From contig JADZDJ010000065.1 in NCBI GenBank assembly GCA_020851115.1, forward strand, positions 1-64,000: a stretch of 64,000 nt of DNA. The letters are read 5' to 3'. The position numbers and the translations under genes were made by a program. This DNA comes from Pirellulales bacterium. GTDB taxonomy: Bacteria > Planctomycetota > Planctomycetia > Pirellulales > JADZDJ01. The notes under the pieces were generated by a model. That model saw only the letters and a list, made by a program, of their open reading frames with translations. It did no database searches and was not told where the DNA came from. Below, piece after piece: positions 1-9,002 of the stretch (positions are counted from its first letter, which is position 1; every line of letters starts with the position of its first letter).

Positions 1-238
1 GGGCGTAATACCATGCGACATTTTCCTCGGCCAGAAGCTGATCGACCGCCGGTCCCCACAGGTAGCGGTTTTTGAGGTCGCTGGGGGTCAGGGCCGCCGC
101 GTCATCGTCGGCGAACCGCAGCACGATCTGGTCGCCGTCGTAGACGTTCGCCAGCGTGCGGTCGATGCCGTCGTCCCCTGCATCGACCGTCTTGCGAATC
201 CAGCGGTCGAAGGCGTCGTAAGAATACTTGGGGACATC
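1..238 (-). pseudogene. RHS/YD-repeat protein fragment, 5' truncated and running off the window
   Basis: The minus strand reads open for 79 codons from 238 to the window edge. It carries typical RHS-core wording: YSYDAFDRWIRKTVD, then VYDGDQIVLRF, then RYLWGPAVDQLL, then WYYA at the edge. In RHS proteins this stretch sits just before the conserved core end and the variable C-terminal toxin or effector. An in-frame TGA (239-241, read on the minus strand) lies directly before the first RHS-like codons, and no start codon or RBS is seen. The piece therefore looks like the decayed or frameshifted front edge of a larger gene to the left. Another minus-strand frame at about 102-370 is open and reads protein-like but is not recognisable. 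Confidence 0.6.
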
Positions 239-684
239 TCAGGGGGCGTGAGGCAGTGAAATAGTTATGTTCGCCTACAGCTTGACAATAACCCTCTTCC
301 ACCACCACTTCGTCCGAATCCACCCAACCCTCAAATCGACCCCAGCCATGAAAGCTGGAGTTGCCGATCCCAAGTGGTCAATCGAGAAAAGGGTGGATCT
401 GCTGCCAGAGAATGTGGCCGCAAAGCGAGGCCCCAACTAAAAGTGGATTTCAGACAGCCTCACTCCCATCCAAGGCCGAATTTTGCCGCTACTGCGCGAA
501 CATCCCAAACTTACTATTCCTCGTATATTCGCGCCAATCGTTCTACCTTGAGGGTCGCCGATCGAGTGCTATAATTCTGCAAATAGCAGGGCCATTCCGC
601 ATCATCGACCGATCTTTCCTATTTTCCAGGCAGATACCGATCTTGGTGCGATTTGGCATGTTCATGAAACGAGGAGGTGTTGCG
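239..684. other. Intergenic stretch, no confident gene
   Basis: Between the RHS remnant and the winged-helix gene I see no convincing coding region. A minus-strand frame is open from about 370 to 102 without a recognisable domain and may be further RHS debris. The right part holds the promoter of the winged-helix gene (548-575) and a GAGGAGGT ribosome binding site at 671-678. Confidence 0.5.
548..575 (+). promoter_or_regulatory. Sigma70-type promoter of the winged-helix gene
   Basis: TTGAGG (548-553) is followed after 16 bp by a perfect TATAAT (570-575). The start codon lies about 100 bp downstream, leaving a leader of about that length. Confidence 0.5.
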
Positions 685-906
685 ATGGCTACAGTCATGC
701 GTGAATCGTGCTTAGCGGAAATTGGCGAGACGGCCGGGGCGGTTTGGCATACGCTGAAGGAGCAAGGTCCGTTAACGATTGCCAAACTCGTGAAGGAGAT
801 CGAAGCTCCCCGCGACGTGGTGATGCAATCGCTGGGTTGGTTGGCGCGGGAAGAGAAAGTCGAAATCGAGGAAGACGGCCGCACTCGCGTGGTTTCGCTT
901 CGTTAA
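685..906 (+). CDS. Small winged helix-turn-helix protein
   Basis: The 73-residue protein fits the short winged-helix family (DUF2582-like) that is little more than one wHTH domain. Visible are a first helix (about residues 8-24, ETAGAVWHTLKEQG), a helix-turn-helix (PLTIAKLVKEIEAPRDVVMQSLGWLAREEKV, about 25-57) and a two-strand wing ending in VEIEEDGRTRVVSL. The ATG at 685 is chosen because GAGGAGGT lies 7 bp upstream; the frame is open much further upstream but without coding character. A TATAAT promoter lies about 110 bp upstream. It is convergent with the TPR gene at 1038-2585. Role is unknown: DNA binding or a protein-interaction wHTH are both possible. Confidence 0.8.
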   Translation: MATVMRESCLAEIGETAGAVWHTLKEQGPLTIAKLVKEIEAPRDVVMQSLGWLAREEKVEIEEDGRTRVVSLR

Positions 907-1037
907 ACGGCTTGTCGCGTTCGGCCGCGATGTTCGAAATGCAAGCCGGCTTGGCCGGGGCAGCAAAAGATCGTTCCGCTAAATCAGAGCTGACGGCTTG
1001 CCCCGTCACATTCCTTCGTCACAACAGCGCGCGACGA

Positions 1038-2585
1038 CTACCTTTCGGGCGACCGCTTCAGCGCTTCGAGACGCTGCCGTGCAGCCGCGGCATGATCGCT
1101 ATTTGGGTCACGTTCGAGAAACGCGGCATACAGCCGCAACGCTTGATCGTCATTCTGGAGTGTGTCGAACGATCGCGCCGCTTCATAGAGCGCAAGCGCT
1201 TTGAAGTCGTGCTGTGCGGAGGTTGGTTTTACGCCATCGAAACCGTGGATTACTCGATAGAACGACCGCACGGCTTCGCGGTGGTTTCCGGCCGCGGCTT
1301 GCAAATGGCCGATCATGAATTGGGCCTGCATCGCTAGCGGCGACGCGGTTTGTTCGGCGGCGGCCCGATACTGCTGGAGCGCTTCGTCGCGCCGGCCCAG
1401 GCTCTCCAGCGCGATGGCGCGCTGCAGGGTTGCCTCAGTTTGATAGGGCGACGCGGCATGTTCGCGCGCCAGTCGGTCGAGGAACTTCAACGCTTCATCG
1501 TAACGTTTCAATTGCACGGCACATTGGCCGGCGCGCAGCAGCGCCAGCGCCACAAGGTCGTTCGACGACAATTTTCCTTCGAGCGCACTGCTAAAATGCG
1601 GAAAGGCCGCCGCCCATTGGCCTTGTTTGAACGAGCATTCGCCGCACATCAGTTCCGCATCGGCGACCAGCTTGCCCTCCGGGCGTTGGCTCAACAGGGA
1701 GGCGAATGTCTGTTCGGCTCGAGGAAAATCGTGTAGTTGGAAATAGGCCCAACCGAGCTTGTAGTCGATTTTTTCGGCCAAATCGGCGTTGCCGGTTCGT
1801 TCCTTCGCGGCGCGATAGCTGGCGACGGCGGCGGCGAAGTCTTTTTGTTGGTGAAATTCGTACTCGCCCAGTTCAAACAGTGCGGCACCAGCCAGCGGAT
1901 GAGCGTTGTGCTCGCGCTGCAGTCGGGCGAATATTTTGCGGGCGTCATTGACGCGATTGCCTTCGAGCAGTCCCATGCCAACGGCGTACAAAGTTTCGGC
2001 CGATTGTTGCGCCGTTGGATGGCGCTCCATCCACTCGGTCCAACTTGCAATCGCTTCCGATTGCCTACCCGCCGCGGCGAGCGCTTGCGCTCGCAGCATC
2101 AGCGCTTGCGAGACATCGTTGCTCTGGGGGAACTGCTTCAAGAAGCGATCGAGCGCCGCGGCCGCTTGGTTAAAGCGGCCTGGATTTCCACCAGCCGCTT
2201 GAGCAGCCTTGAAATTTGCGATGCCGAAGTTGAGCAAATTTGTCTCAGCCAGATCAAACGCAGGATGTTTTTCGGCGAGCGCGGCAAAACCATCCGCCGC
2301 CTGGTCGTACTTGCCGAGCTTAAAGTAGCACGCACCGAGATTGAACCGCGCATTGGCTGCTAACGGATCGTCGTCGAAGCGCTTGAGGAATTCTTCCCAA
2401 TCTTCGACTGCCAGCTCCACGACACCCTCATTCTGGAATGCCGCCGCGGCTGCGTAGGCTCGCTTGGCCGCGTTCGATGACGCGGCTGGCCGCTGCTGGG
2501 CGGACACGAGCGAAGTCTCGGCGCAAATTGCGCCGAGCACGGGAACCATGAAAGCGACTCGAAAATACAGCCTCCGCCAAATCAT
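1038..2585 (-). CDS. Secreted tetratricopeptide-repeat protein
   Basis: 515 residues. An N-terminal signal peptide (about 1-29, ending LVSA) is followed by TPR-like helix pairs almost to the C-terminus, for example ARFNLGACYFKLGKYDQAADGF, IDYKLGWAYFQLHDFPRAEQTF and ATLQRAIALESLGRRDEALQQY. The pattern resembles YbgF/CpoB- and BamD-type scaffold proteins acting outside the cytoplasmic membrane. The start at 2585 is preferred over an upstream codon at 2645 because GGGAGG precedes it and the signal peptide then begins at residue 1. It is divergent from the TerC-like gene. No enzymatic domain is visible; a role as a protein-interaction scaffold is inferred. Confidence 0.85.
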   Translation of the reverse strand: MIWRRLYFRVAFMVPVLGAICAETSLVSAQQRPAASSNAAKRAYAAAAAFQNEGVVELAVEDWEEFLKRFDDDPLAANARFNLGACYFKLGKYDQAADGFAALAEKHPAFDLAETNLLNFGIANFKAAQAAGGNPGRFNQAAAALDRFLKQFPQSNDVSQALMLRAQALAAAGRQSEAIASWTEWMERHPTAQQSAETLYAVGMGLLEGNRVNDARKIFARLQREHNAHPLAGAALFELGEYEFHQQKDFAAAVASYRAAKERTGNADLAEKIDYKLGWAYFQLHDFPRAEQTFASLLSQRPEGKLVADAELMCGECSFKQGQWAAAFPHFSSALEGKLSSNDLVALALLRAGQCAVQLKRYDEALKFLDRLAREHAASPYQTEATLQRAIALESLGRRDEALQQYRAAAEQTASPLAMQAQFMIGHLQAAAGNHREAVRSFYRVIHGFDGVKPTSAQHDFKALALYEAARSFDTLQNDDQALRLYAAFLERDPNSDHAAAARQRLEALKRSPER

Positions 2586-2729
2586 TGCAGAAACCTCCCG
2601 ACGGCTTGACCGGTGCAAATCGCACGCCGAGAGCAGACCAGCCAATTTTGCGCGGCGGCGCAGGGCGAATCGTAGAGAATCTGTTGCCGCGATCCATCAA
2701 AGTGTTGCCGAAAAGCAACCGCGTCCGCC

Positions 2730-3845
2730 TTGCTGCCCTACGGCGAGAGCCCTATCATTTTCGCTAGCTCATTCCCATCCATCCTTCAATTTGGAACTGC
2801 TTTGCAAAACATCTTGATTCGCCTGCCGACGTTGCTGGCAACCGTGGCTGGCCCTGCGCCGGCCGAGGCCGTCGGCGGCATCCGTCCGGAACTGTGGCAT
2901 TGGCTTGCGTTTGGTGCCTTTGTGCTAGTGATGCTGGTCCTCGATTTGGCGGTTTTCCATCGCCAATCGCACGAGCCGACGCTCCGAGAAAGCGCCTTTT
3001 GGACCACCTTTTGGTGCTGTCTTGCCTTGAGCTTCAATGGCCTCATTTGGTATCGGGCCGGAAGCAAGCCGGCCATCGAGTTTCTGAACGGCTACCTCGT
3101 CGAATGGTCGTTGTCGATGGACAACGTTTTCGTGTTTGCGGTGATTTTCGGCTACTTCCGCGTGCCGCTTAAATATCAATATCGAGTGCTGTTCTGGGGC
3201 ATCTTGGGCGCCATCGTCATGCGGCTGGCGTTCATTCTGTTGGGCACCGCGCTTATCAAGCGGTTTGAGGTGGTGCTGCTCTTCTTTGGGGTGCTGCTGA
3301 TCTATAGTGGCATTAAGCTCATGACCAAGAAGGATGAAGTTCATCCCGAGCGAAACTGGCTGATGCGGTGGGGCAAGCGCGTGTTCAATGTTGCCAGCGG
3401 CAATCACGGCAAGAAATTTTTCGTCCGCGAAAACGGCAAACGCTGCGTGACGCCGTTGTTTCTTGTGCTGCTGGTCATCGAAAGCACCGATGTGCTGTTT
3501 GCGGTCGATAGTGTGCCGGCGATTTTTGGGTTGACGAAAGATCCGTTCATTGTCTTTACCTCCAACATTTTCGCCATCCTTGGCCTGCGGGCGCTCTATT
3601 TCCTGCTGGCCGGCGTCATGGATTTGTTCCGCTATTTGAGCTACGGTTTGGCGGCGGTGTTGATATTTGTCGGCTTGAAAATGATCGCCGAGTATATCAT
3701 GCCGGTCGCGGGCATCGAGTTTCATTTTTTCAAAGATTATCCCTGGGCCTCGCTAGTCGTGATCGTGTCGCTGTTGGGAATCTCCATCGCGGCGTCGCTG
3801 ATGGCGCAGCGGAGAGAAACGCGAGCCGCGGACGATTCAGCCTAG
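2730..3845 (+). CDS. TerC/Alx-family integral membrane protein
   Basis: About 370 residues with several hydrophobic helices. Family signatures are present: an acidic residue in the first helix (LVLDLAVFHR), the SLSMDNVFVF motif near residue 130 and the ESTDVLFAVDSVPA motif near residue 253. TerC/Alx proteins are implicated in metal ion handling (Mn2+ export or tellurite resistance) at the cytoplasmic membrane. The start is uncertain: the open frame begins with TTG at 2730, other TTG codons lie at 2802 and 2814, and the first in-frame ATG falls inside the first membrane helix. No RBS decides the start. I looked for a yybP-ykoY-type leader upstream and saw none. Confidence 0.88.
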   Translation: MLPYGESPIIFASSFPSILQFGTALQNILIRLPTLLATVAGPAPAEAVGGIRPELWHWLAFGAFVLVMLVLDLAVFHRQSHEPTLRESAFWTTFWCCLALSFNGLIWYRAGSKPAIEFLNGYLVEWSLSMDNVFVFAVIFGYFRVPLKYQYRVLFWGILGAIVMRLAFILLGTALIKRFEVVLLFFGVLLIYSGIKLMTKKDEVHPERNWLMRWGKRVFNVASGNHGKKFFVRENGKRCVTPLFLVLLVIESTDVLFAVDSVPAIFGLTKDPFIVFTSNIFAILGLRALYFLLAGVMDLFRYLSYGLAAVLIFVGLKMIAEYIMPVAGIEFHFFKDYPWASLVVIVSLLGISIAASLMAQRRETRAADDSA

Positions 3846-3976
3846 GCAGCGCCTGTGGGCCGCGTGCCGAAGGTCGAGGTATCCATTGGTACGGCGGCGA
3901 CTGACGCATTTCCGAATCGAAGCCGCGCCGCCGTTTGCCGCCTGCTGCATTCCACCTACCTGCCGGGAGATTGATC

Positions 3977-4339
3977 GTGGCTGTCGAAATTCACGAAACG
4001 CCAGAATCCAAATATGTCGATGTCGCCGTCACCGGCAAACTGACCAAGGAAGACTACGAGCGGTTTCTGCCTGCGCTGGAATCCGAAATCCAGCAGCACG
4101 GCAACGTTCGCATTTTGTTTACGATGCACGATTTTCACGGCTGGACCGCCAGCGCCATGTGGGAAGACACCAAGTTCGCCTGGCATCACTTCAGCGATAT
4201 CGAGCGGCTGGCGATCGTCGGCGAAACACGCTGGGAGCAGGGCATGGCCGTGTTTTGTAAGCCGTTCACGGCAGCTAAAATCAAGTACTTCGACCATGCT
4301 AAGATTGAGGAGGCTCGCAAATGGCTTGCGGCCGATTGA
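3977..4339 (+). CDS. SpoIIAA-like (STAS/Sec14-fold) small protein
   Basis: 120 residues. Family wording typical of SpoIIAA-like (DUF3478-type) proteins is visible: VDVAVTGKLTKEDYERFLPALE, VRILFTMHDFHGW and RLAIVGETRWEQGM, ending in KYFDHAKIEEARKWL. These are soluble single-domain proteins of about 120 residues with a STAS-like fold, often found beside stress or redox genes; their biochemical role is poorly known. The GTG start at 3977 is chosen because CGGGAGA lies just upstream and the mature family start (VEIHETPESKYVDV) follows. A longer frame opens at 3935. Confidence 0.8.
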   Translation: MAVEIHETPESKYVDVAVTGKLTKEDYERFLPALESEIQQHGNVRILFTMHDFHGWTASAMWEDTKFAWHHFSDIERLAIVGETRWEQGMAVFCKPFTAAKIKYFDHAKIEEARKWLAAD

Positions 4340-4372
4340 CTCGATCTGGAATCTGAAATAAGAACCCCGCGG

Positions 4373-4534
4373 ATGTATCACTTTTTGCACAAACACCGAT
4401 TCTGGCTGATGACGCTGGTTGCCCTGACCGTCGGCACCATGATCGTTTACAGCGTCTTGACCGACAACGAATCTGACCCGCCCGGCCAGCCAGTCCGAAA
4501 CGTGGCGCCCATCCCGGCGGCCGACGGGCCGTAG
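4373..4534 (+). CDS. Small single-pass membrane protein (53 aa)
   Basis: A 53-codon frame with an ATG at 4373 encodes a short basic N-terminus (MYHFLHKHRF), one hydrophobic helix (WLMTLVALTVGTMIVYSVL, about residues 11-29) and a polar, proline-rich tail ending PAADGP. It lies 33 bp downstream of the SpoIIAA-like gene and could be co-transcribed. No domain is recognised. Composition and topology support a real membrane peptide, but the short length keeps confidence moderate. Confidence 0.5.
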   Translation: MYHFLHKHRFWLMTLVALTVGTMIVYSVLTDNESDPPGQPVRNVAPIPAADGP

Positions 4535-4642
4535 GGCAGTGCCTGTTGGAGGGCGGTCGACGGTAGCCAGCCGGCAGGCACGCTCAAGCTCCGAATGACA
4601 CGCCTGCTAGGATTTCGTTGACTTTCCAATTCCCAAGCGATA

Positions 4643-4671
4643 GATTCAAAGCGCTTCCTCCTCTTTGAATC
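4643..4671 (+). promoter_or_regulatory. Perfect 9-bp hairpin in the leader of the PEP-CTERM gene
   Basis: GATTCAAAG (4643-4651) and CTTTGAATC (4663-4671) form a perfect stem with an 11-nt loop. It is followed directly by a small GGCC-loop-GGCC stem and ATTTTT. The element ends 47 bp before the ATG at 4719. It could be a leader terminator/attenuator or the terminator of the small-gene pair upstream. Confidence 0.4.
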
Positions 4672-4718
4672 GGCCTCTATCGGCCATTTTTCGTTGATTG
4701 CACCATGGGAGTCACACC

Positions 4719-6659
4719 ATGTATCAATTTGCGCGTGCGCGCTTGCGGAATCAGGGGTTGGTTGCTTCGGCAATTCTTGTTTGGCTCGCGTTGCCGCAGA
4801 CAAGTCGGGCCGCCAGCTTTCAGTTTATGAAAATTGTCGATTCGAATACGCAAGTGCCCAGTGAGTCGCTGGGAGTAACCTACAAGCTGTTTGGCCGACC
4901 GGCGATCAACCAAAGCAATGTTGCCTATCGGGCGGGATATCAAGATTTGAACAATGTCTGGCAGCAACGGATCGATCGAGCCACGTCTCCCAATGCCATC
5001 GTGCTCATCCAAAAGGCAAGTACCTCTGGGCCAACGACGGGGATGTTAAGCGACCCAACGATTTATGGCACTTCGGTCGCCTATAGCGGCTTGGTGACGT
5101 CGTCGCAAGGAACTGCCGCGCTGTATACGTTTAATAACGGCATCGCTACCAACGGGCTTAACTACGAGGAAGCGCCCAGCATTTACGACGGCAAGGTGGT
5201 TTACCCGCGTCGTTCGGTTACGTCCGGCAGCGGGCCGAACAACATTCACATCGCCGTCACCGGCGGCGGCAGTTCGACGGCAACCGTTTTGGTCGACCAC
5301 ACCACGCTCGTCCCAGGCGGTGGCGGTCAAACCTTTGCACAGTTCGACGCCTATCTCGATTCCACGGTGAATAGCACAAATACCAATGGATCGGTAGCGT
5401 TCATGGGCGTGTGGTCGAGTGGACCGTCGTCGCACGGCATCTATCGTTGGGACCAACAAACCAATTCCATTACCGTGATCGCCGACAAAAACACGCCGAT
5501 TCCCAATCAGGCGGGAAACTTCAACACGTCGACTTTGCACTTCATCACGCCGATCGACTCATTCAATTCGACGGTCGGAAATTCCTTCAATTTCCCGCAA
5601 TCGTTTTACAGCGATTCGATGTTCGCCGTGTCGTCCCGGCCTTCGCTCTACGGAAAAACGGTGTCGTTCAACTACGACGAGGGAGCCAAGACCGGCGTTT
5701 ACACGCGCACGACAGGCCCGTTGAACGTCGTGGCCGACGTCAATACTCCGCATCCGATCTATGCGGGCAATTTCAAAGATTTTTTTGAGTCGTCGACTGT
5801 TGGCGGATCGACCGCATTCACGGCCACCGACGCTTCCGGGTTTGAGCATGGGCTGTTTTTGGCCCACTGTGGACAAATTTCAAAGGTGGTGACGGCCGGC
5901 GATATTCTCGACGGCAAGCACGTCCTCACCGCTGACCTCGGACCGCGCGGCCTGTCGGTCAAACCAGGAACCAACGTGTTCACCCGTGGATTGGAACTTG
6001 CCTTTCAGGTGATGTTTACCGACGGTAGCCAGGGCATTTATGTTGCCACGACACCTCAGATTTGCCTGTCGATCGATGTAACGCTCGGCGCTGGCATAGG
6101 CGCTGGCAGTACGCAGATTGGAACGGTGCTGGGGTCAACATCGTGCGACGCGCCGGTATTCGACGATCTAACGACCGGGCTGATGGTCCATATGACTGCG
6201 GGAGCAGGAGTCGAACCAGCCGTGTTTGGCGGGAGTTCAGACGCCAGCGTGTTGGGAGTGGATAGCTTGCCGGGTAACAATCCTCAGGAGATCGACTTTA
6301 CAACACAGGCTGACGGAATGATTTCAGAGTCGATCGCGATGTCGTTCAATCAAGCGATGCTGATCGATGGATTGCACTTGGGCGACTTTGGCCCCGACGA
6401 TTCGGCGATTTTGCAAATCGGCGGCGTCGTGATGCACCTCGACGGATTGGCATATCCCCATGGCGAGATTCCCTTGCCTGGCTTACCGCTAGACGCATTG
6501 CAGATGTTGACCATCGGCTGGGATCCTGCCAACAGCACCGGCAATGGATTCAGCCTGGGTGGGATTCTGGCTACGCCCGTGCCTGAGCCTGCCAGCATGT
6601 TAACAGGCACCGTGATGTTTGCGCTGGCTCTCGTCATTGGGCGACGGCGTTTGGCCTGA
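4719..6659 (+). CDS. Secreted PEP-CTERM sorting-domain protein
   Basis: 646 residues. A signal peptide (about 1-31, ending TSRA) leads into a repetitive beta-rich body: repeated blocks such as AYSGLVTSSQGTAALYTFNNG and SFNYDEGAKTGVYTRTTGPL suggest beta-propeller-like blades. Near residue 618 comes VPEPAS, then a hydrophobic helix and the basic end GRRRLA, the classical PEP-CTERM tail recognised by an exosortase. It is expected at the cell surface or in the exopolysaccharide matrix. ATG 4719 is preferred over the TTG at 4698 because a GGAG lies upstream and the signal peptide fits. No exosortase gene is in the window. Function of the body is unknown. Confidence 0.85.
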   Translation: MYQFARARLRNQGLVASAILVWLALPQTSRAASFQFMKIVDSNTQVPSESLGVTYKLFGRPAINQSNVAYRAGYQDLNNVWQQRIDRATSPNAIVLIQKASTSGPTTGMLSDPTIYGTSVAYSGLVTSSQGTAALYTFNNGIATNGLNYEEAPSIYDGKVVYPRRSVTSGSGPNNIHIAVTGGGSSTATVLVDHTTLVPGGGGQTFAQFDAYLDSTVNSTNTNGSVAFMGVWSSGPSSHGIYRWDQQTNSITVIADKNTPIPNQAGNFNTSTLHFITPIDSFNSTVGNSFNFPQSFYSDSMFAVSSRPSLYGKTVSFNYDEGAKTGVYTRTTGPLNVVADVNTPHPIYAGNFKDFFESSTVGGSTAFTATDASGFEHGLFLAHCGQISKVVTAGDILDGKHVLTADLGPRGLSVKPGTNVFTRGLELAFQVMFTDGSQGIYVATTPQICLSIDVTLGAGIGAGSTQIGTVLGSTSCDAPVFDDLTTGLMVHMTAGAGVEPAVFGGSSDASVLGVDSLPGNNPQEIDFTTQADGMISESIAMSFNQAMLIDGLHLGDFGPDDSAILQIGGVVMHLDGLAYPHGEIPLPGLPLDALQMLTIGWDPANSTGNGFSLGGILATPVPEPASMLTGTVMFALALVIGRRRLA

Positions 6660-6765
6660 CCAGCGCGATCGATTTCCTTTCCGGCCTTTGATTTTCAAAC
6701 AACCGTGGAGAGACAGCGCCGCTGGGCCTACCGCCGGCAGTACGACACTTTTCCGCTGACGCCGT

Positions 6766-8757
6766 TTAGCTACGATCCAGCGTATCCACCCACCGCGCTA
6801 GCTTCGCTCGCTGGTCATCGTTAAGCACGTGCGAATTTTCGTCAAGCTCCAGTTCGGTCACGGGATGCTTGGCTTCGCGCAAACGCTCGATCCCTGCGGC
6901 AATGTGCGGGGAAGATCGCCTCGCCGAAGCGCTAAAGATCGCCAGCCGCTCGGTCGGTTCGCAGAGAGGTGTCGCCATGGCGGGAGGCAATGGCGCATCG
7001 ATGGCGACTACGCCGCGGAGTAGATCGCGGTTTTCTCCGGCAAGCAGGTAAGCCATGGCGCCGCCCCCTTGAGTGCCGGCAGCAATGATCCGGGTGGGAT
7101 CGACTTGGTACTTCCGCACGACCTCGTCGACCATTTTGCGAATAAACTCCAAATCGCTCCGCTGCCAACGGCCGGCCTCTTCGCTGTTGGGGATGAGCAG
7201 GATCAGATCGTGCTGCTCGCACAGGAGCTTCCACATAGCAATCAGATTATCATCTTTCGCTTCCTTGGACCCTTGGAGCCAAACAATCATGCCGTGCGGC
7301 ACGGCAGAGCGATAGCTATCGGGAATGTATGCCCAGCAGTCGCTTTTCGCCTCCGGAATCTTGATTGGCAGTTTGCCCAGGGGCGGGCCGTTTTCCTTAG
7401 GCGGCAGCGATTCATGCGCGGGCGGCAGCGCATCGGGGACCGCCTCGGGCAGTGTCGCAAGTTTCGCGGTCAGGGTTTCGGCCTTGCTGTCGCGCTCGAT
7501 TTCCAGCTTCACTTCGTCGCGCGGCTCAAGGGCGGCGATTTGATCCTGGAGCGAAAGTCGATCGGCAATCGGCTTACCGTTGAGGGTGACGAGCCGGTCG
7601 CCGGCCTTGACGCCGGCCTTGGCCGCCGGGCTCTCGGAATAGACGTCACGAACGATCACACCGGTCTTTGTTTCTTTCTTTTCACCATCTTCCTGGGTTC
7701 CATCGCGTCGTGGCAAGATCCCGAGAAAAGGATGAATATAAGGTTGAAGCTTGTCGATCAGCGTGAGGTCTTTCGTCAGTCGCTCCTGGCCGCGGAGGAC
7801 GACCAGCGAGACGTTTTCTCCAGCGTATCGCGGGGCCAATTGATGTCGCAATTGAGCGTACCGCTCGATGGGCACGCCGTCGAACTCGACAATCTGGTCG
7901 CCCGGTTTCAGGCCCGCGGCGGCGGCAGGCGACTTCGGCCGACAAGCGGCAATCACCGGCGCGGTCGTATACGGATCGCCGGAGCGGATGTTGACGCCGA
8001 GCAAGCCAGGCTCCAAATGCTCTCCCTTTTTCAGCCGGTCGAGTACACGTTTGATGTCGGCCAGCGGCACGGCGAATCCAATCCCCGAATCGTACCACTC
8101 GACTCCGGCCACTTCGCTGCTCTCTTGTGGCGACATCGGCACCAGCACTCCCAGCACCCGGCCGCGCAAATCGACCAGCGGCCCACCATAGTTGGCTGGC
8201 GAAATTTTCGCGTCGGTCTGAATTGCCTTGCCCCACACTCGCCCCAGCGCACTGACGATGCCGACCGAGACGTTCACCTTTTCCGGCTCAAACACACGTC
8301 CGACCGCAATCGCCCAAGCGCCGACGCGCATCTCATTCTTGGGTGTCGCGAGTGGAACGGTCAGTTGCCGCGACGAGTCGAGCATGTCGGTCGGCACTTT
8401 CAGCAGCACCAACATGCGACTGTGGTCGCGGCCGACCATTTCCGCCGGCAGTCGAGTTCCGTCGGCGAGATAAACAATAATCTGTGACGGCTGTTGGACG
8501 AAATTGAAAGCACTGGAGACGATGTACCCTTCGTCCGACACGATCAGCCCGGTCGTTGGCCCCGTGCCGACCAGAATCTTGCCAACGGTTTCCAACCCGC
8601 CAAGTGTTTCGATACGAACAACGCTCGGCGCTATTTGGGAAACTGCCGCTTTGATGGCCGCCTCTTCGCGCAAGTTGAGGTCGTCTTCGGCATGGGCTGT
8701 CGCGACAATCGAGCAAAGCACGATTGCCGCGGCGACAGTACTGTGAAGTTGTCGCAT
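6766..8757 (-). CDS. Catalytically dead HtrA-like protein: pseudo-trypsin, two PDZ domains and a pseudo-esterase domain
   Basis: 663 residues. Signal peptide about 1-23 (ending AHA). Residues about 35-230 follow the trypsin/HtrA fold, but His is replaced by Phe (YIVSSAF, F84), Asp by Met (DHSRMLVLLK, M115) and Ser by Tyr (SPANYGGPL, Y190). Two PDZ domains follow (about 235-335 and 345-445), each with a PAAxAGxKxGD core. The C-terminal 190 residues resemble an alpha/beta-hydrolase of the poly(3HB)-depolymerase type, but the nucleophile elbow reads GTQGGG (about 563-568) where GxSxG is expected. Both enzyme domains thus appear inactive, pointing to a binding or scaffold role outside the membrane. 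The start at ATG 8757 is chosen by the signal peptide. It is the last gene of the protease-like set. Confidence 0.85.
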   Translation of the reverse strand: MRQLHSTVAAAIVLCSIVATAHAEDDLNLREEAAIKAAVSQIAPSVVRIETLGGLETVGKILVGTGPTTGLIVSDEGYIVSSAFNFVQQPSQIIVYLADGTRLPAEMVGRDHSRMLVLLKVPTDMLDSSRQLTVPLATPKNEMRVGAWAIAVGRVFEPEKVNVSVGIVSALGRVWGKAIQTDAKISPANYGGPLVDLRGRVLGVLVPMSPQESSEVAGVEWYDSGIGFAVPLADIKRVLDRLKKGEHLEPGLLGVNIRSGDPYTTAPVIAACRPKSPAAAAGLKPGDQIVEFDGVPIERYAQLRHQLAPRYAGENVSLVVLRGQERLTKDLTLIDKLQPYIHPFLGILPRRDGTQEDGEKKETKTGVIVRDVYSESPAAKAGVKAGDRLVTLNGKPIADRLSLQDQIAALEPRDEVKLEIERDSKAETLTAKLATLPEAVPDALPPAHESLPPKENGPPLGKLPIKIPEAKSDCWAYIPDSYRSAVPHGMIVWLQGSKEAKDDNLIAMWKLLCEQHDLILLIPNSEEAGRWQRSDLEFIRKMVDEVVRKYQVDPTRIIAAGTQGGGAMAYLLAGENRDLLRGVVAIDAPLPPAMATPLCEPTERLAIFSASARRSSPHIAAGIERLREAKHPVTELELDENSHVLNDDQRAKLARWVDTLDRS

Positions 8758-9002
8758 GATGGTCGAGTCGCTGCAGTTTCGAGGAGCTGTTTGAGTGATT
8801 GACCGCGGATGGTTGCGGGTGGGTCTAGAGAGTTCAGTGGAAATCAGGTCCATTCAGGCCAGAAACATTTGCAAGCCTGCGATTGGGTCTTATCCCATAC
8901 GTCTGTGTTCGAGTACGTTTTCTAGACCCATCCGTTGACTCACCCGCGAAATTCCGAGTCATTCGCGGCAATGGTCTTTCAATTTGATCGATGCCTTGCC
9001 GG

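Noticed and set aside
7069-8487. Long plus-strand open frame (472 codons)
   Set aside because: Antisense shadow of the PDZ/pseudo-protease gene; no domain recognised.
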